64,000 nucleotides of DNA from Bradyrhizobium sp. WSM1743 (GTDB lineage Bacteria; Pseudomonadota; Alphaproteobacteria; Rhizobiales; Xanthobacteraceae). The stretch lies in the NCBI RefSeq assembly GCF_000473065.1, contig NZ_AXAZ01000026.1:1-64000 (forward strand), in the 5' to 3' direction. Within the stretch, counting starts at the first letter, position 1. Each line of letters begins with the position of its first letter. Shown here in pieces: positions 53,686-61,974 of this stretch. The notes under the pieces are model-generated. The model ran no database searches, was not told the origin of the DNA, and saw only the letters and a program-made list of their open reading frames with translations. Both the position numbers and the translations under genes were made by a program.

Positions 53686-54048
53686 ATGTCCAAAGCCAAG
53701 GTTACGAATGCCCGGCGCAAGCGGAGTGTGCGGCTGAAGCTGCGCCGCTCCGGTGGTGGTCGTCCGCGTCTGTCGGTGTTCCGCTCGTCCAAGCACATCT
53801 ACGCCCAGGTCATCGACGACCTGAAGGGCGAGACGCTGGCCTCTGCCTCTTCGCTCGAGAAGGCGATGCGCGACGGCGGCAAGACCGGCGCCGACATCGA
53901 TGCGGCGAAGGCGGTCGGCAAGCTGCTGGCCCAGCGCGCCGCCGAGAAGGGCGTCAAGGAAGTCGTGTTCGATCGCGGCAGCTATCTCTACCACGGGCGC
54001 GTCAAGGCTCTTGCCGACGCGGCGCGTGAGAGCGGGCTGAGCTTCTAA
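53686..54048 (+). CDS. rplR: 50S ribosomal protein L18
   Basis: 120 residues. RLSVFRSSKHIYAQVIDD and FDRGSYLYHGRVKALADAARE are typical. L18 binds 5S rRNA with L5. It lies 11 nt after L6. Confidence 0.98.
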   Translation: MSKAKVTNARRKRSVRLKLRRSGGGRPRLSVFRSSKHIYAQVIDDLKGETLASASSLEKAMRDGGKTGADIDAAKAVGKLLAQRAAEKGVKEVVFDRGSYLYHGRVKALADAARESGLSF

Positions 54049-54095
54049 CAGAATTTGAGGATTGAGGCGTAAGCCTCTGAAGGATTGGAAAAACC

Positions 54096-54692
54096 ATGGC
54101 AGCTGAACGCGAACAACGTGGTGGACGCGATCAACGCGGCGGCGGACGTGAACGCAGGGAGCGCGAGGAGCGCGACAGCGAGTTCGTCGACAAGCTCGTC
54201 CACATCAACCGCGTGGCCAAGGTCGTCAAGGGCGGCAAGCGCTTCGGTTTCGCAGCGCTGGTCGTGATCGGCGACCAGAAGGGCCGCGCCGGCTTCGGTC
54301 ACGGCAAGGCGCGCGAAGTGCCTGAGGCGATCCGCAAGGCGACCGAGTCCGCCAAGCGCAACCTGACGCGCGTCTCGCTGCGCGAGGGCCGCACGCTCCA
54401 TCACGACATTGCCGGCCGTCATGGTGCGGGCCGTGTCTACCTGCGCGCAGCTCCGGCCGGTACCGGCATCATCGCCGGCGGCCCGATGCGCGCCGTGTTC
54501 GAGACGCTCGGCGTCCAGGACGTGGTGGCGAAGTCGATCGGCTCGTCGAACCCGTACAACATGGTGCGGGCGACCTTCGACGCGCTGAAGCATCAGGATT
54601 CGCCGCGTTCGGTCGCAGCCCGCCGCAACATCAAGGTGTCCACCCTCCAGTCCCGTCGTATCGGCGGCGATGCCGAGGCGGCCGCCGACTAA
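54096..54692 (+). CDS. rpsE: 30S ribosomal protein S5
   Basis: 198 residues. The first 30 residues are a charged, Arg/Glu/Gly-rich extension (REQRGGRDQRGGGRERR), followed by the normal core with KVVKGGKRFGFAALVVIGD and GIIAGGPMRAVFE. S5 helps decoding accuracy. The spectinomycin loop looks wild type. Confidence 0.97.
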   Translation: MAAEREQRGGRDQRGGGRERREREERDSEFVDKLVHINRVAKVVKGGKRFGFAALVVIGDQKGRAGFGHGKAREVPEAIRKATESAKRNLTRVSLREGRTLHHDIAGRHGAGRVYLRAAPAGTGIIAGGPMRAVFETLGVQDVVAKSIGSSNPYNMVRATFDALKHQDSPRSVAARRNIKVSTLQSRRIGGDAEAAAD

Positions 54693-54717
54693 CGGAAGCT
54701 TTTCGGAGTAGACTCCC

Positions 54718-54912
54718 ATGGCCAAGGCCGCAAAGACGATCAAGGTCGAGCAGACCGGCAGCGCGATCCGCCGCCATCACTCGCAGCGCTCGACCCTGAT
54801 CGGGCTCAAGCTCAACAAGATCGGCCGTACCAGCGAACTGCCGGATACCCCGGCGGTCCGCGGCATGATCGAGAAGGTTCACCATCTCGTCCGCATCGTC
54901 GACGAGAAGTAA
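54718..54912 (+). CDS. rpmD: 50S ribosomal protein L30
   Basis: 64 residues. IKVEQTGSAIRRHHSQRSTL and TPAVRGMIEKVHHLVRI are the standard features. A 75-nt spacer with a palindromic repeat follows before L15. Confidence 0.96.
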   Translation: MAKAAKTIKVEQTGSAIRRHHSQRSTLIGLKLNKIGRTSELPDTPAVRGMIEKVHHLVRIVDEK

Positions 54913-54918
54913 GCAAAG

Positions 54919-54967
54919 GCGCACGATCCCGAAAAGCGGGAAGCGGTTTTCGGTGAAGATCGTGCGC
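54919..54967. repeat. Palindromic repeat family D, copy 1
   Basis: Outer arms GCGCACGATC/GATCGTGCGC (10 bp, perfect) enclose CCGAAAA/TTTTCGG. The unit fills the rpmD-rplO spacer inside the spc operon. A longer, less regular copy with GAGCACGATC/GATCATGCTC ends lies at 60336-60407. I recall GATCCCGAAAAGCGG...GGTTTTCGG as a dispersed repeat in this bacterial group. Confidence 0.8.
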
Positions 54968-54987
54968 AAGACACAAGGAGAAGGGCG

Positions 54988-55473
54988 ATGAAGCTCAGCG
55001 ATATCGCCGACAACGCCGGCTCGCGTAAAAAGCGTATGCGCGTCGGCCGCGGCATCGGTTCCGGCAAGGGCAAGCAGTCCGGCCGCGGCGGCAAGGGCCA
55101 GACCGCGCGTTCGGGCGTGCGTATCAAGGGTTTCGAAGGCGGCCAGATGCCGATGCATCGCCGTCTGCCCAAGCGCGGCTTCAACAACATCTTCCGCGTC
55201 GAGTTCGCCGAGATCAATCTCGACCGGCTCCAGGACGCGGTCGATGCCAAGAAGATCGACGCCGGCAGCGTCGTGAACGTCGAGGCCCTGGTGAAGGGCG
55301 GCGTGCTGCGCCGCGCCAAGGCCGGCCTGCGGCTGCTCGGCCGCGGCGAGCTCAAGTCCAAGCTCAACATCGAAGTGCACGGCGCCAGCAAGACCGCGAT
55401 CGCCGCGGTCGAGAAGGCCGGCGGCTCGGTGAAGATCCTCGCCCAGCCTACGGAAGAAGGCGAGGCGGCGTAA
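54988..55473 (+). CDS. rplO: 50S ribosomal protein L15
   Basis: 161 residues. MKLSDIADNAGSRKKRMRVGRG then GKGKQSGRGGKGQTARSG is the extended N-terminal arm. L15 joins late in 50S assembly. AAGGAGAAGG precedes the ATG. It sits just before secY as usual. Confidence 0.98.
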   Translation: MKLSDIADNAGSRKKRMRVGRGIGSGKGKQSGRGGKGQTARSGVRIKGFEGGQMPMHRRLPKRGFNNIFRVEFAEINLDRLQDAVDAKKIDAGSVVNVEALVKGGVLRRAKAGLRLLGRGELKSKLNIEVHGASKTAIAAVEKAGGSVKILAQPTEEGEAA

Positions 55474-55486
55474 CAACTGCGTCATT

Positions 55487-55505
55487 GGCCCGCGGCGCGC
55501 GGGCC
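55487..55505 (+). promoter_or_regulatory. Hairpin between rplO and secY
   Basis: A perfect 8-bp stem GGCCCGCG/CGCGGGCC with loop GCG followed by TTT, 13 nt after the rplO stop. The short T-run suggests at most partial termination ahead of secY. Confidence 0.5.
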
Positions 55506-55621
55506 TTTACGCATGCGGGACGTGGACTTATCGAAGCCGAGCCCCAGATAATGTTCGGCGTCCGCTAAACTAGCCCGGCCGCGGGCATGACGGCGCAACA
55601 GGCGGCGGGAGAAAGTCCAAG

Positions 55622-56953
55622 ATGGTCTCTGCAGCGGAACAACTGGCAGCCAATCTCAATTTCGGCGCGTTTGCCAAGGCCGACGAACTGAAGAAGCGCA
55701 TCTGGTTCACCCTGGGTGCGCTGCTCGTTTATCGGCTCGGGACCTACATCCCGCTGCCCGGCATCGATCCCAACATCTGGGAGCAGGTGTTCCGCTCCCA
55801 GGCGGGCGGCATCCTCGGCATGTTCAACATGTTCGCCGGCGGCGGCATCCACCGCATGGCGATCTTCGCGCTGAACATCATGCCGTATATCTCCGCCTCG
55901 ATCATCATCCAGCTCCTGACCACCGTCTCGCCGCAGCTCGAGGCGCTGAAGAAAGAGGGTGAGGCCGGCCGCAAGACGCTGAACCAGTACACCCGCTATC
56001 TGACCGTGATCCTGGCCGCGTTCCAGTCCTACGGCATCGCTGTGGGTCTCGAAGGCGCCGGCAACGTCGTCAGCGAGCCCGGCATGTTCTTTCGCCTGTC
56101 CACGGCGATCACGCTGACCGGCGGCACCATGTTCCTGATGTGGCTGGGCGAGCAGATCACCTCGCGCGGCATCGGCAACGGCATCTCGCTGATCATTCTC
56201 GCCGGCATCGTCGCCGAGCTGCCCGCGGCGCTCGCAAACATGCTCGAGCTCGGCCGTCAGGGCGCGATGTCGACCGGCCTGATCCTGGTCGTCATCATCA
56301 TGGCCGTCGCCGTGATCGCCTTCATCGTGTTCATGGAGCGCGCGCAGCGCCGGCTCTTGATCCAGTATCCGAAGCGCCAGGTCGGCAACAAGATGTTCGA
56401 AGGCCAGTCCTCGCATCTGCCGCTCAAGCTCAACACCTCCGGCGTGATCCCGCCGATCTTCGCGTCCTCGCTGCTGCTGCTGCCGACGACGGTTGCGAAC
56501 TTCAACGCGGGCAGCGGGCCGGAGTGGTTCCAGTGGATCACCACCCAGCTCGGCCATGGCCGCCCGCTGTTCCTGATCATGTATCTGGCGCTGATCGTGT
56601 TCTTCGCCTTCTTCTACACTGCGATCGTGTTCAACCCGACCGAGACCGCGGACAATCTGAAGAAGCATGGCGGCTTCATTCCGGGCATCCGTCCGGGCGA
56701 GCGCACCGCCGAATATATTGACTACGTGCTGTCGCGCATCACCGTGTTAGGCGCGATTTATCTGGCGATCGTCTGCTTGATCCCCGAGATCCTGATCTCC
56801 TATGCCTCGGTGCCGTTCTACTTCGGCGGCACCTCGCTGCTGATCGTCGTCAGCGTCACGATGGATACGGTGGCTCAGGTCCAGGGCTATCTGCTGGCCC
56901 ATCAGTACGAAGGCCTGATCCGCAAGTCGAAGCTGCGCGGCCGCCGCCGCTAA
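55622..56953 (+). CDS. secY: Protein translocase subunit SecY
   Basis: 443 residues with ten predicted membrane helices. GTYIPLPGID in the first loop, MNQYTRY-type RKTLNQYTRYLTV and GFIPGIRPGERTAEYIDYVLSRIT in the cytoplasmic loops, and the basic C-terminus LRGRRR are diagnostic. It forms the protein-conducting channel with SecE and SecG. The ATG at 55622 gives the usual MVSAAEQLAANLNFGAF start. Confidence 0.98.
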   Translation: MVSAAEQLAANLNFGAFAKADELKKRIWFTLGALLVYRLGTYIPLPGIDPNIWEQVFRSQAGGILGMFNMFAGGGIHRMAIFALNIMPYISASIIIQLLTTVSPQLEALKKEGEAGRKTLNQYTRYLTVILAAFQSYGIAVGLEGAGNVVSEPGMFFRLSTAITLTGGTMFLMWLGEQITSRGIGNGISLIILAGIVAELPAALANMLELGRQGAMSTGLILVVIIMAVAVIAFIVFMERAQRRLLIQYPKRQVGNKMFEGQSSHLPLKLNTSGVIPPIFASSLLLLPTTVANFNAGSGPEWFQWITTQLGHGRPLFLIMYLALIVFFAFFYTAIVFNPTETADNLKKHGGFIPGIRPGERTAEYIDYVLSRITVLGAIYLAIVCLIPEILISYASVPFYFGGTSLLIVVSVTMDTVAQVQGYLLAHQYEGLIRKSKLRGRRR

Positions 56954-56966
56954 ACGCATCCTCTCG

Positions 56967-56986
56967 GGCGGCGCCAATGCGCCGCC
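56967..56986 (+). terminator. Hairpin after secY
   Basis: A perfect 8-bp stem GGCGGCGC/GCGCCGCC with loop CAAT, 13 nt after the secY stop. No T-run follows, so it may be a processing or stability element. The remaining spacer to adk shows no further structure. Confidence 0.35.
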
Positions 56987-57226
56987 GATTCGCGGCGTGA
57001 AGAGCGCGCGGTGCCGCCGGATGCGACCAGCGAGCCATCCGGTTGCATCGGCAGAGCTGCTCCTAGCGCGGCGCAATCACTGATTTCAAAGGCCTTCTTG
57101 GCGTCCGGGCATTCGCTCACCTATGATATGGGTAGCGGTGCGCAGCCGATTGTGGTTTGCACTGTTCTCGATCTTCAAACACAGGTGCGCGACGTATCGC
57201 TCACCAATCCGGGGGGGCGTACGCCG

Positions 57227-58036
57227 ATGAGAATCATACTTCTGGGACCGCCGGGGTCGGGCAAGGGGACTCAGGCCCAGCTCTTGGTGCAGCGCTATGG
57301 CATCGTCCAGCTCTCGACCGGCGAGATGCTGCGTGCCGCCGTTGCGGCGGGAACGCCGGTCGGGCTGAAGGCCAAGGAGATCATGGCCAGCGGCGCCCTC
57401 GTGCCAGACGACGTCGTGGTGGGAATCATCTCCGACCGCATCGACCAGCCCGACGCCAAGAACGGTTTCATCCTCGATGGTTTCCCGCGCACCGTGCCGC
57501 AGGCCGAGGCGTTGGACCAGTTGCTCAAGCGCAAGCATCTCAAGCTCGACGCCGTGATCGAACTCCGCGTCAACGAGAGCGCATTGCTGAGCCGCGTCGA
57601 GACTCGCGTTGCCCAGATGCGGGAGCGGGGCGAGGAGGTCCGGCTCGACGACACCCCGGAGGTCCTGACCAAGCGGCTTGCCAGCTACCGCAGCCAGACG
57701 GAACCGCTGATTCACTACTATTCCGAGCGTCGGAAGCTCTCGACCATCGACGGCATGATGGCCATCGAGGAGGTCACCCGCGCCATCCACCGCCAGCTCC
57801 TGGCGCTGGGGGCGGTCGAGCCCAAGACGCATGCCCGAAGCGCAGCCAAGTCGGGCCCGGCCAAAAAGACCAAGGCGGCGAAGAAGTCGGCCCAAAAGCC
57901 GGCGAAGGCAGCCAAAAAGGCTGCCAAATCGGCCAAAACCGCCAAAAAGGCCGCGAAGAAGGCGGCCAAGAAGGCCGTCAAAAAGGGTGCCAAAAAGGCC
58001 GCAAAAAAGGTCACGAAAAAGCGAGCCAAGCGCTAG
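57227..58036 (+). CDS. adk: Adenylate kinase with lysine/alanine-rich C-terminal tail
   Basis: 269 residues. The catalytic core (1-195) is a short-lid adenylate kinase: P-loop GPPGSGKGT (8-16), LSTGEMLRAAV, DGFPRTVPQAEAL and DDTPEVLTKRL. It interconverts ATP, AMP and ADP. The tail from about 196 to 269 is almost wholly Lys and Ala in AAKKA-type repeats, like bacterial histone H1-type proteins; adenylate kinases usually end near residue 190-220. Location between secY and rpsM is canonical. The start at ATG 57227 has a G-rich site; the frame upstream is not similar to Adk. Confidence 0.95.
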   Translation: MRIILLGPPGSGKGTQAQLLVQRYGIVQLSTGEMLRAAVAAGTPVGLKAKEIMASGALVPDDVVVGIISDRIDQPDAKNGFILDGFPRTVPQAEALDQLLKRKHLKLDAVIELRVNESALLSRVETRVAQMRERGEEVRLDDTPEVLTKRLASYRSQTEPLIHYYSERRKLSTIDGMMAIEEVTRAIHRQLLALGAVEPKTHARSAAKSGPAKKTKAAKKSAQKPAKAAKKAAKSAKTAKKAAKKAAKKAVKKGAKKAAKKVTKKRAKR

Positions 58037-58223
58037 CAGCGGTTGACGAAAGCCCCCGGAATCCCCTAATAAGCCCCGCATCCAAGTCGGATAGTTTCAG
58101 ACGATGCCGGGCCCCAGGAAGACCGGGGGTGGGCGTCGTGTTCGCGTTTGTGAACACCTGCCCGAGAAAGCAAGCACTTAAAGCCCGATTCCTGACGAGG
58201 GATCGGCAACAGGAGAGAAGGCC

Positions 58224-58592
58224 GTGGCCCGTATTGCCGGCGTGAACATTCCCACCAACAAGCGCGTGCTGATCGCGCTCCAGTACATCCATGGCATCGG
58301 CCCGAAGATCGCCGGTGACATCATGGAGAAGGTGAAGATCCCCGAGGATCGTCGCGTCAATCAGCTCAGCGACGCCGAAGTGCTCCAGATCCGCGAAGTC
58401 ATCGACCGCGACTATCTCGTCGAGGGCGATCTGCGTCGTGAGGTCGGCATCAACATCAAGCGTCTGATGGACCTCGGCTGCTATCGCGGTCTGCGTCATC
58501 GTCGCGGTCTGCCGGTGCGCGGTCAGCGGACCCACACCAATGCGCGTACGCGCAAGGGCCCGGCCAAGGCCATCGCCGGCAAGAAGAAGTAA
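58224..58592 (+). CDS. rpsM: 30S ribosomal protein S13
   Basis: 122 residues. The start is GTG (58224), with AGGAGAGAAG upstream, giving MARIAGVNIPTNKRV. The C-terminal RGLPVRGQRTHTNARTRKG is standard. S13 bridges the subunits with S19. First gene of the alpha operon. Confidence 0.97.
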   Translation: MARIAGVNIPTNKRVLIALQYIHGIGPKIAGDIMEKVKIPEDRRVNQLSDAEVLQIREVIDRDYLVEGDLRREVGINIKRLMDLGCYRGLRHRRGLPVRGQRTHTNARTRKGPAKAIAGKKK

Positions 58593-58611
58593 GTTTTCGA
58601 ATCCAGTCGCG

Positions 58612-58652
58612 GCGTGTGGCGAAAGGGGATGACCCGTTCGCCACGCGCTTTT
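58612..58652 (+). terminator. Terminator-like hairpin between rpsM and rpsK
   Basis: Arms 58612-58623 and 58637-58648 form a 12-bp stem with one G-T pair, followed by TTTT. It lies 19 nt after the rpsM stop, inside the alpha operon, so it could attenuate transcription of rpsK, rpoA and rplQ or act in processing. Confidence 0.45.
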
Positions 58653-58714
58653 CGTTCCACAGGTGTAGCCGCTGGCATTACGGCGGCGTTTGAGATCTTC
58701 AGGAAAGGGACTCA

Positions 58715-59104
58715 ATGGGCAAGGAAGCCACCCGCGTTCGTCGTCGTGAGCGCAAGAACATCGCCTCCGGCGTCGCGCATGTGAACTCGTCGTTCAACAA
58801 CACGACCATCACCATCACCGACGCGCAAGGCAACACGATTGCCTGGTCCTCGGCCGGCACGATGGGTTTCAAGGGCTCGCGCAAGTCGACGCCGTACGCC
58901 GCGCAGGTTGCCGCCGAGGACGTGTCCAAGAAGGCGCAGGAGCACGGCATGCGCACGCTGGAAGTCGAAGTCGCCGGCCCCGGTTCGGGCCGCGAGTCGG
59001 CGCTCCGCGCGCTCCAGGCCGCAGGCTTCACCGTCACCTCGATCCGCGACGTGACCACGATCCCGCACAACGGTTGCCGTCCCCGTAAGCGTCGGCGCGT
59101 TTGA
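58715..59104 (+). CDS. rpsK: 30S ribosomal protein S11
   Basis: 129 residues. VNSSFNNTTITITDAQGN, GSRKSTPYAAQVAAE and the C-terminal TTIPHNGCRPRKRRRV are canonical. S11 lies near the mRNA exit on the 30S platform. AGGAAAGG precedes the ATG. Confidence 0.98.
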   Translation: MGKEATRVRRRERKNIASGVAHVNSSFNNTTITITDAQGNTIAWSSAGTMGFKGSRKSTPYAAQVAAEDVSKKAQEHGMRTLEVEVAGPGSGRESALRALQAAGFTVTSIRDVTTIPHNGCRPRKRRRV

Positions 59105-59150
59105 TACCAAGTTGCGGGTGCATCGGCGCCCGCAATGACTTTACTAAGCA

Positions 59151-59171
59151 GCCGCGGGAATGACCCGCGGC
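59151..59171 (+). promoter_or_regulatory. Hairpin between rpsK and rpoA
   Basis: A perfect 8-bp stem GCCGCGGG/CCCGCGGC with loop AATGA, followed by CTTTC, 46 nt ahead of rpoA. A partial attenuator or processing site is possible. Confidence 0.4.
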
Positions 59172-59216
59172 CTTTCTCCAACGCCAGTATTTGAACTGTC
59201 AAATTGACTGGCCTGT

Positions 59217-60248
59217 ATGGGTGAAACAGTGACGATCCAGAAAAATTGGCAAGAACTGATTCGGCCGAACAAGCTCCAGGTCACGCCCGGCAGCGATCCC
59301 TCGCGTTTCGCGACCATCGTCGCCGAGCCGCTCGAGCGTGGTTTCGGCCAGACCCTCGGAAACGCGCTGCGCCGCATCCTGCTCTCCTCGCTCCAGGGCG
59401 CGGCGGTGCAGTCGGTGCACATCGACGGCGTGCTGCACGAGTTCTCCTCGATCGCGGGCGTCCGTGAGGACGTCACCGACATCGTGCTGAACATCAAGGA
59501 CATCTCGATCAAGATGCAGGGCGAAGGCCCCAAGCGCATGGTCGTGAAGAAGCAAGGCCCGGGCGTCGTCACCGCCGGTGACATCCAGACCGTCGGCGAT
59601 GTGGTCGTGCTGAACCCCGATCTGCAGATCTGCACCCTCGACGAGGGCGCCGAGATCCGCATGGAGTTCACGGTCTCGACCGGCAAGGGCTACGTGCCCG
59701 CCGAGCGCAACCGTCCCGAGGACGCGCCGATCGGCCTGATCCCGGTCGACAGCCTGTACTCGCCGGTCCGCAAGGTCTCCTACAAGGTCGAGAACACCCG
59801 CGAGGGCCAGATCCTCGACTACGACAAGCTGACCATGACGATCGAGACCAACGGCGCGATCACGCCGGATGATTCCGTGGCCTACGCCGCGCGCATCCTG
59901 CAGGATCAGCTCAACGTGTTCGTCAACTTCGAAGAGCCGCGCAAGGAAGTCGCCCAGGAGATCATCCCGGACCTCGCCTTCAATCCGGCCTTCCTCAAGA
60001 AGGTGGACGAGCTCGAGCTGTCGGTGCGTTCGGCCAACTGTCTGAAGAACGACAACATCGTCTACATCGGCGACCTCGTGCAGAAGAGCGAAGCGGAAAT
60101 GCTCCGCACTCCGAACTTCGGCCGCAAGTCGCTGAACGAGATCAAGGAAGTGCTGGCCCAGATGGGTCTGCATCTCGGCATGGAAGTGCCGGGCTGGCCG
60201 CCGGAGAACATCGACGAGCTCGCCAAGCGCTTCGAGGATCACTACTGA
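59217..60248 (+). CDS. rpoA: DNA-directed RNA polymerase subunit alpha
   Basis: 343 residues, the length I recall for Bradyrhizobium RpoA. The N-terminal dimerisation domain contains ERGFGQTLGNALRRILLSSL; the C-terminal DNA-binding domain has LRTPNFGRKSLNEIKEVL. Start ATG 59217 (MGETVTIQKNW); GTG four codons later is an alternative. It lies between rpsK and rplQ in standard order. Confidence 0.98.
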   Translation: MGETVTIQKNWQELIRPNKLQVTPGSDPSRFATIVAEPLERGFGQTLGNALRRILLSSLQGAAVQSVHIDGVLHEFSSIAGVREDVTDIVLNIKDISIKMQGEGPKRMVVKKQGPGVVTAGDIQTVGDVVVLNPDLQICTLDEGAEIRMEFTVSTGKGYVPAERNRPEDAPIGLIPVDSLYSPVRKVSYKVENTREGQILDYDKLTMTIETNGAITPDDSVAYAARILQDQLNVFVNFEEPRKEVAQEIIPDLAFNPAFLKKVDELELSVRSANCLKNDNIVYIGDLVQKSEAEMLRTPNFGRKSLNEIKEVLAQMGLHLGMEVPGWPPENIDELAKRFEDHY

Positions 60249-60254
60249 GAATTC

Positions 60255-60332
60255 GTCATTCCGGGGCGGCTCGCAGAGCCGAACCCGGAATCTCGAGATT
60301 CCGGATCGTCGCTTCGCGCCGTCCGGAATGAC
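60255..60332. repeat. Palindromic repeat family C, copy 2
   Basis: It starts GTCATTCCGGGGCGG and ends GTCCGGAATGAC, with the central TCTCGAGATTCCGG shared with copy 1 at 2429-2519. It begins 6 nt after the rpoA stop, inside the alpha operon. Confidence 0.8.
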
Positions 60333-60335
60333 TGA

Positions 60336-60407
60336 GAGCACGATCCCGGATCCGAAGGGCCGCGTTAGCGCAAAGTGCGAAGCGGTTTTCCGACAAGGAT
60401 CATGCTC
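60336..60407. repeat. Palindromic repeat family D, copy 2
   Basis: Ends GAGCACGATC and GATCATGCTC with an internal AGCGGTTTTCCGA, a longer and less regular form of the unit at 54919-54967. It follows the family C copy directly, so two different repeat families are stacked between rpoA and rplQ. Confidence 0.7.
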
Positions 60408-60518
60408 AAAACAAGAAAGCGGAAGCGCATACGCGCTTTCGCGGGCGAACGCAGGCAGCCCACCTGAGCAACATGTCCGACGAACCGTCGCGGCAGTTTT
60501 AACGTAAGGACTACACAC

Positions 60519-60935
60519 ATGCGTCACGGCAAGGTTCATCGGAAGCTCAACCGCACGGCCGAGCACCGCCGCGCGATGTTCGCGAACATGGCGGCTGCGC
60601 TGATCAAGCACGAGCAGATCGTCACCACGCTGCCCAAGGCCAAGGAGCTTCGTCCGATCGTCGAGAAGCTCGTCACCCTCGGGAAGAAGGGCGGCCTGTC
60701 GCTGCGCCGTCAGGCGATCTCCGAGCTGCGCGACGTCGACATGGTTAGGAAGCTCTTCGACACGCTCGCGACCCGCTACAAGGACCGTCAGGGCGGCTAC
60801 ACCCGCATCATCAAGGCCGGCTTCCGCTACGGCGACAACGCCGCGATGGCCGTGATCGAGTTCGTCGACCGCGACGTCGATGCCAAGGGCCAGGACTCCG
60901 GTCCGGTGCAGGAAAAGGAAGCCGAGGCGGCGTAA
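60519..60935 (+). CDS. rplQ: 50S ribosomal protein L17
   Basis: 138 residues. MRHGKVHRKLNRTAEHRRAM and HEQIVTTLPKAKELRP are standard; the C-terminal tail is acidic and variable. It surrounds the tunnel exit. The 270-nt gap from rpoA is filled by two repeats. A strong terminator closes the operon. Confidence 0.98.
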   Translation: MRHGKVHRKLNRTAEHRRAMFANMAAALIKHEQIVTTLPKAKELRPIVEKLVTLGKKGGLSLRRQAISELRDVDMVRKLFDTLATRYKDRQGGYTRIIKAGFRYGDNAAMAVIEFVDRDVDAKGQDSGPVQEKEAEAA

Positions 60936-60956
60936 GCCCGACCGGCATGAAGTTTC

Positions 60957-60985
60957 AAAAGCGGCGCCTTCGGCGCCGCTTTTTT
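60957..60985 (+). terminator. Rho-independent terminator after rplQ
   Basis: AAAA, stem GCGGCGCC/GGCGCCGC with loop TTC, then six T, 21 nt after the rplQ stop. It ends the alpha operon. Confidence 0.92.
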
Positions 60986-60999
60986 GTTGCGTAGGAACG

Positions 61000-61095
61000 G
61001 TAGGGTGGAAAGGCGCGCTCTCCGCGCGCCGTGCCCACCGTTCAGTCCACAAGCCGCGCCAAGATGGCGGGCACGCTGCGCTTTGCCCACCCTAC
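61000..61095. repeat. Palindromic repeat family E
   Basis: Begins GTAGGGTGG and ends CCACCCTAC, with internal GGCGCGC and GTGCCCACC / GGCGGGCAC-type segments. The GTAGGGTGGGCAAAGC... type is, from memory, a common dispersed repeat in Bradyrhizobium intergenic regions. It follows the rplQ terminator. Confidence 0.75.
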
Positions 61096-61176
61096 AATCC
61101 TCACGCGTCAGTGAGCGCTGATTGCAGCTGAGGGAGCCGCTTCCGATATCTCCATCCACATCCATGGAGATATCGC

Positions 61177-61965
61177 ATGAACATCGACTTTTCCGGAAAG
61201 ACCGCGCTCGTGACCGGCTCGACCGCCGGCATCGGCTACGCCATCGCCAAGGGCCTCGCCGGCTCGGGTGCGAGCATCGTGATCAACGGCCGTGGCCAGG
61301 ACAAGGTCGATGCGGCCGTGCGCAAGCTGGAAGGGACGGGCGGGAAGGTCCGCGGCATTGCGGCCGACGTCTCCACCGCTGCGGGCTGCAAGGCGCTCGT
61401 GGCGGCTCTGCCCGAGGTCGACATCCTCATCAACAATGCCGGCATCTTCGAGCCCAAGGACTTCTTCGAGATTCCGGACGAGGACTGGAGCCGCTTCTTC
61501 GAGGTCAATGTGATGAGCGGCGTGCGGCTGTCGCGGGCCTACATGAACGGCATGCTCAAGCGCAATTGGGGCCGTATCGTCTTCATCTCCTCGGAGTCCG
61601 GGCTCAACATTCCCGTCGAGATGATTCACTATGTCATGACCAAGACGGCCCAGCTCTCGGTCGCGCGCGGCCTGGCGCAGCTCACCCGTGGCACCGGCGT
61701 CACCGTCAACTCAGTGCTGCCTGGGCCGACCATGTCGGAGGGTGTCGAGACGTTCGTGAAGGATCTCGCCAAGCAGAACGGCCAATCGGTCGATGCAGCC
61801 GCCGCCAACTTCATTAAGCAGCATCGTCCGAGCTCACTGCTGCAACGCTTCGCCAGTGTCGACGAGATCGCCAACATGGTGGTCTATGTCGCATCCAAGG
61901 AAGCGTCAGCGACCAACGGTGCAGCGCTGCGCGCCGAGGGCGGCATCGTCAACACGATCGCCTGA
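61177..61965 (+). CDS. SDR family oxidoreductase
   Basis: 262 residues. TGSTAGIG at 13-20, NNAG at 86-89, catalytic Ser139, Tyr152 and Lys156 (YVMTK) and a C-terminal ALRAEGGIVNTIA. The length and cofactor loop fit classical SDRs. The substrate is unknown. The short DUF1330 remnant follows only 9 nt after its stop, suggesting a former two-gene unit. Confidence 0.9.
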   Translation: MNIDFSGKTALVTGSTAGIGYAIAKGLAGSGASIVINGRGQDKVDAAVRKLEGTGGKVRGIAADVSTAAGCKALVAALPEVDILINNAGIFEPKDFFEIPDEDWSRFFEVNVMSGVRLSRAYMNGMLKRNWGRIVFISSESGLNIPVEMIHYVMTKTAQLSVARGLAQLTRGTGVTVNSVLPGPTMSEGVETFVKDLAKQNGQSVDAAAANFIKQHRPSSLLQRFASVDEIANMVVYVASKEASATNGAALRAEGGIVNTIA

Positions 61966-61974
61966 GGCGTGCGC

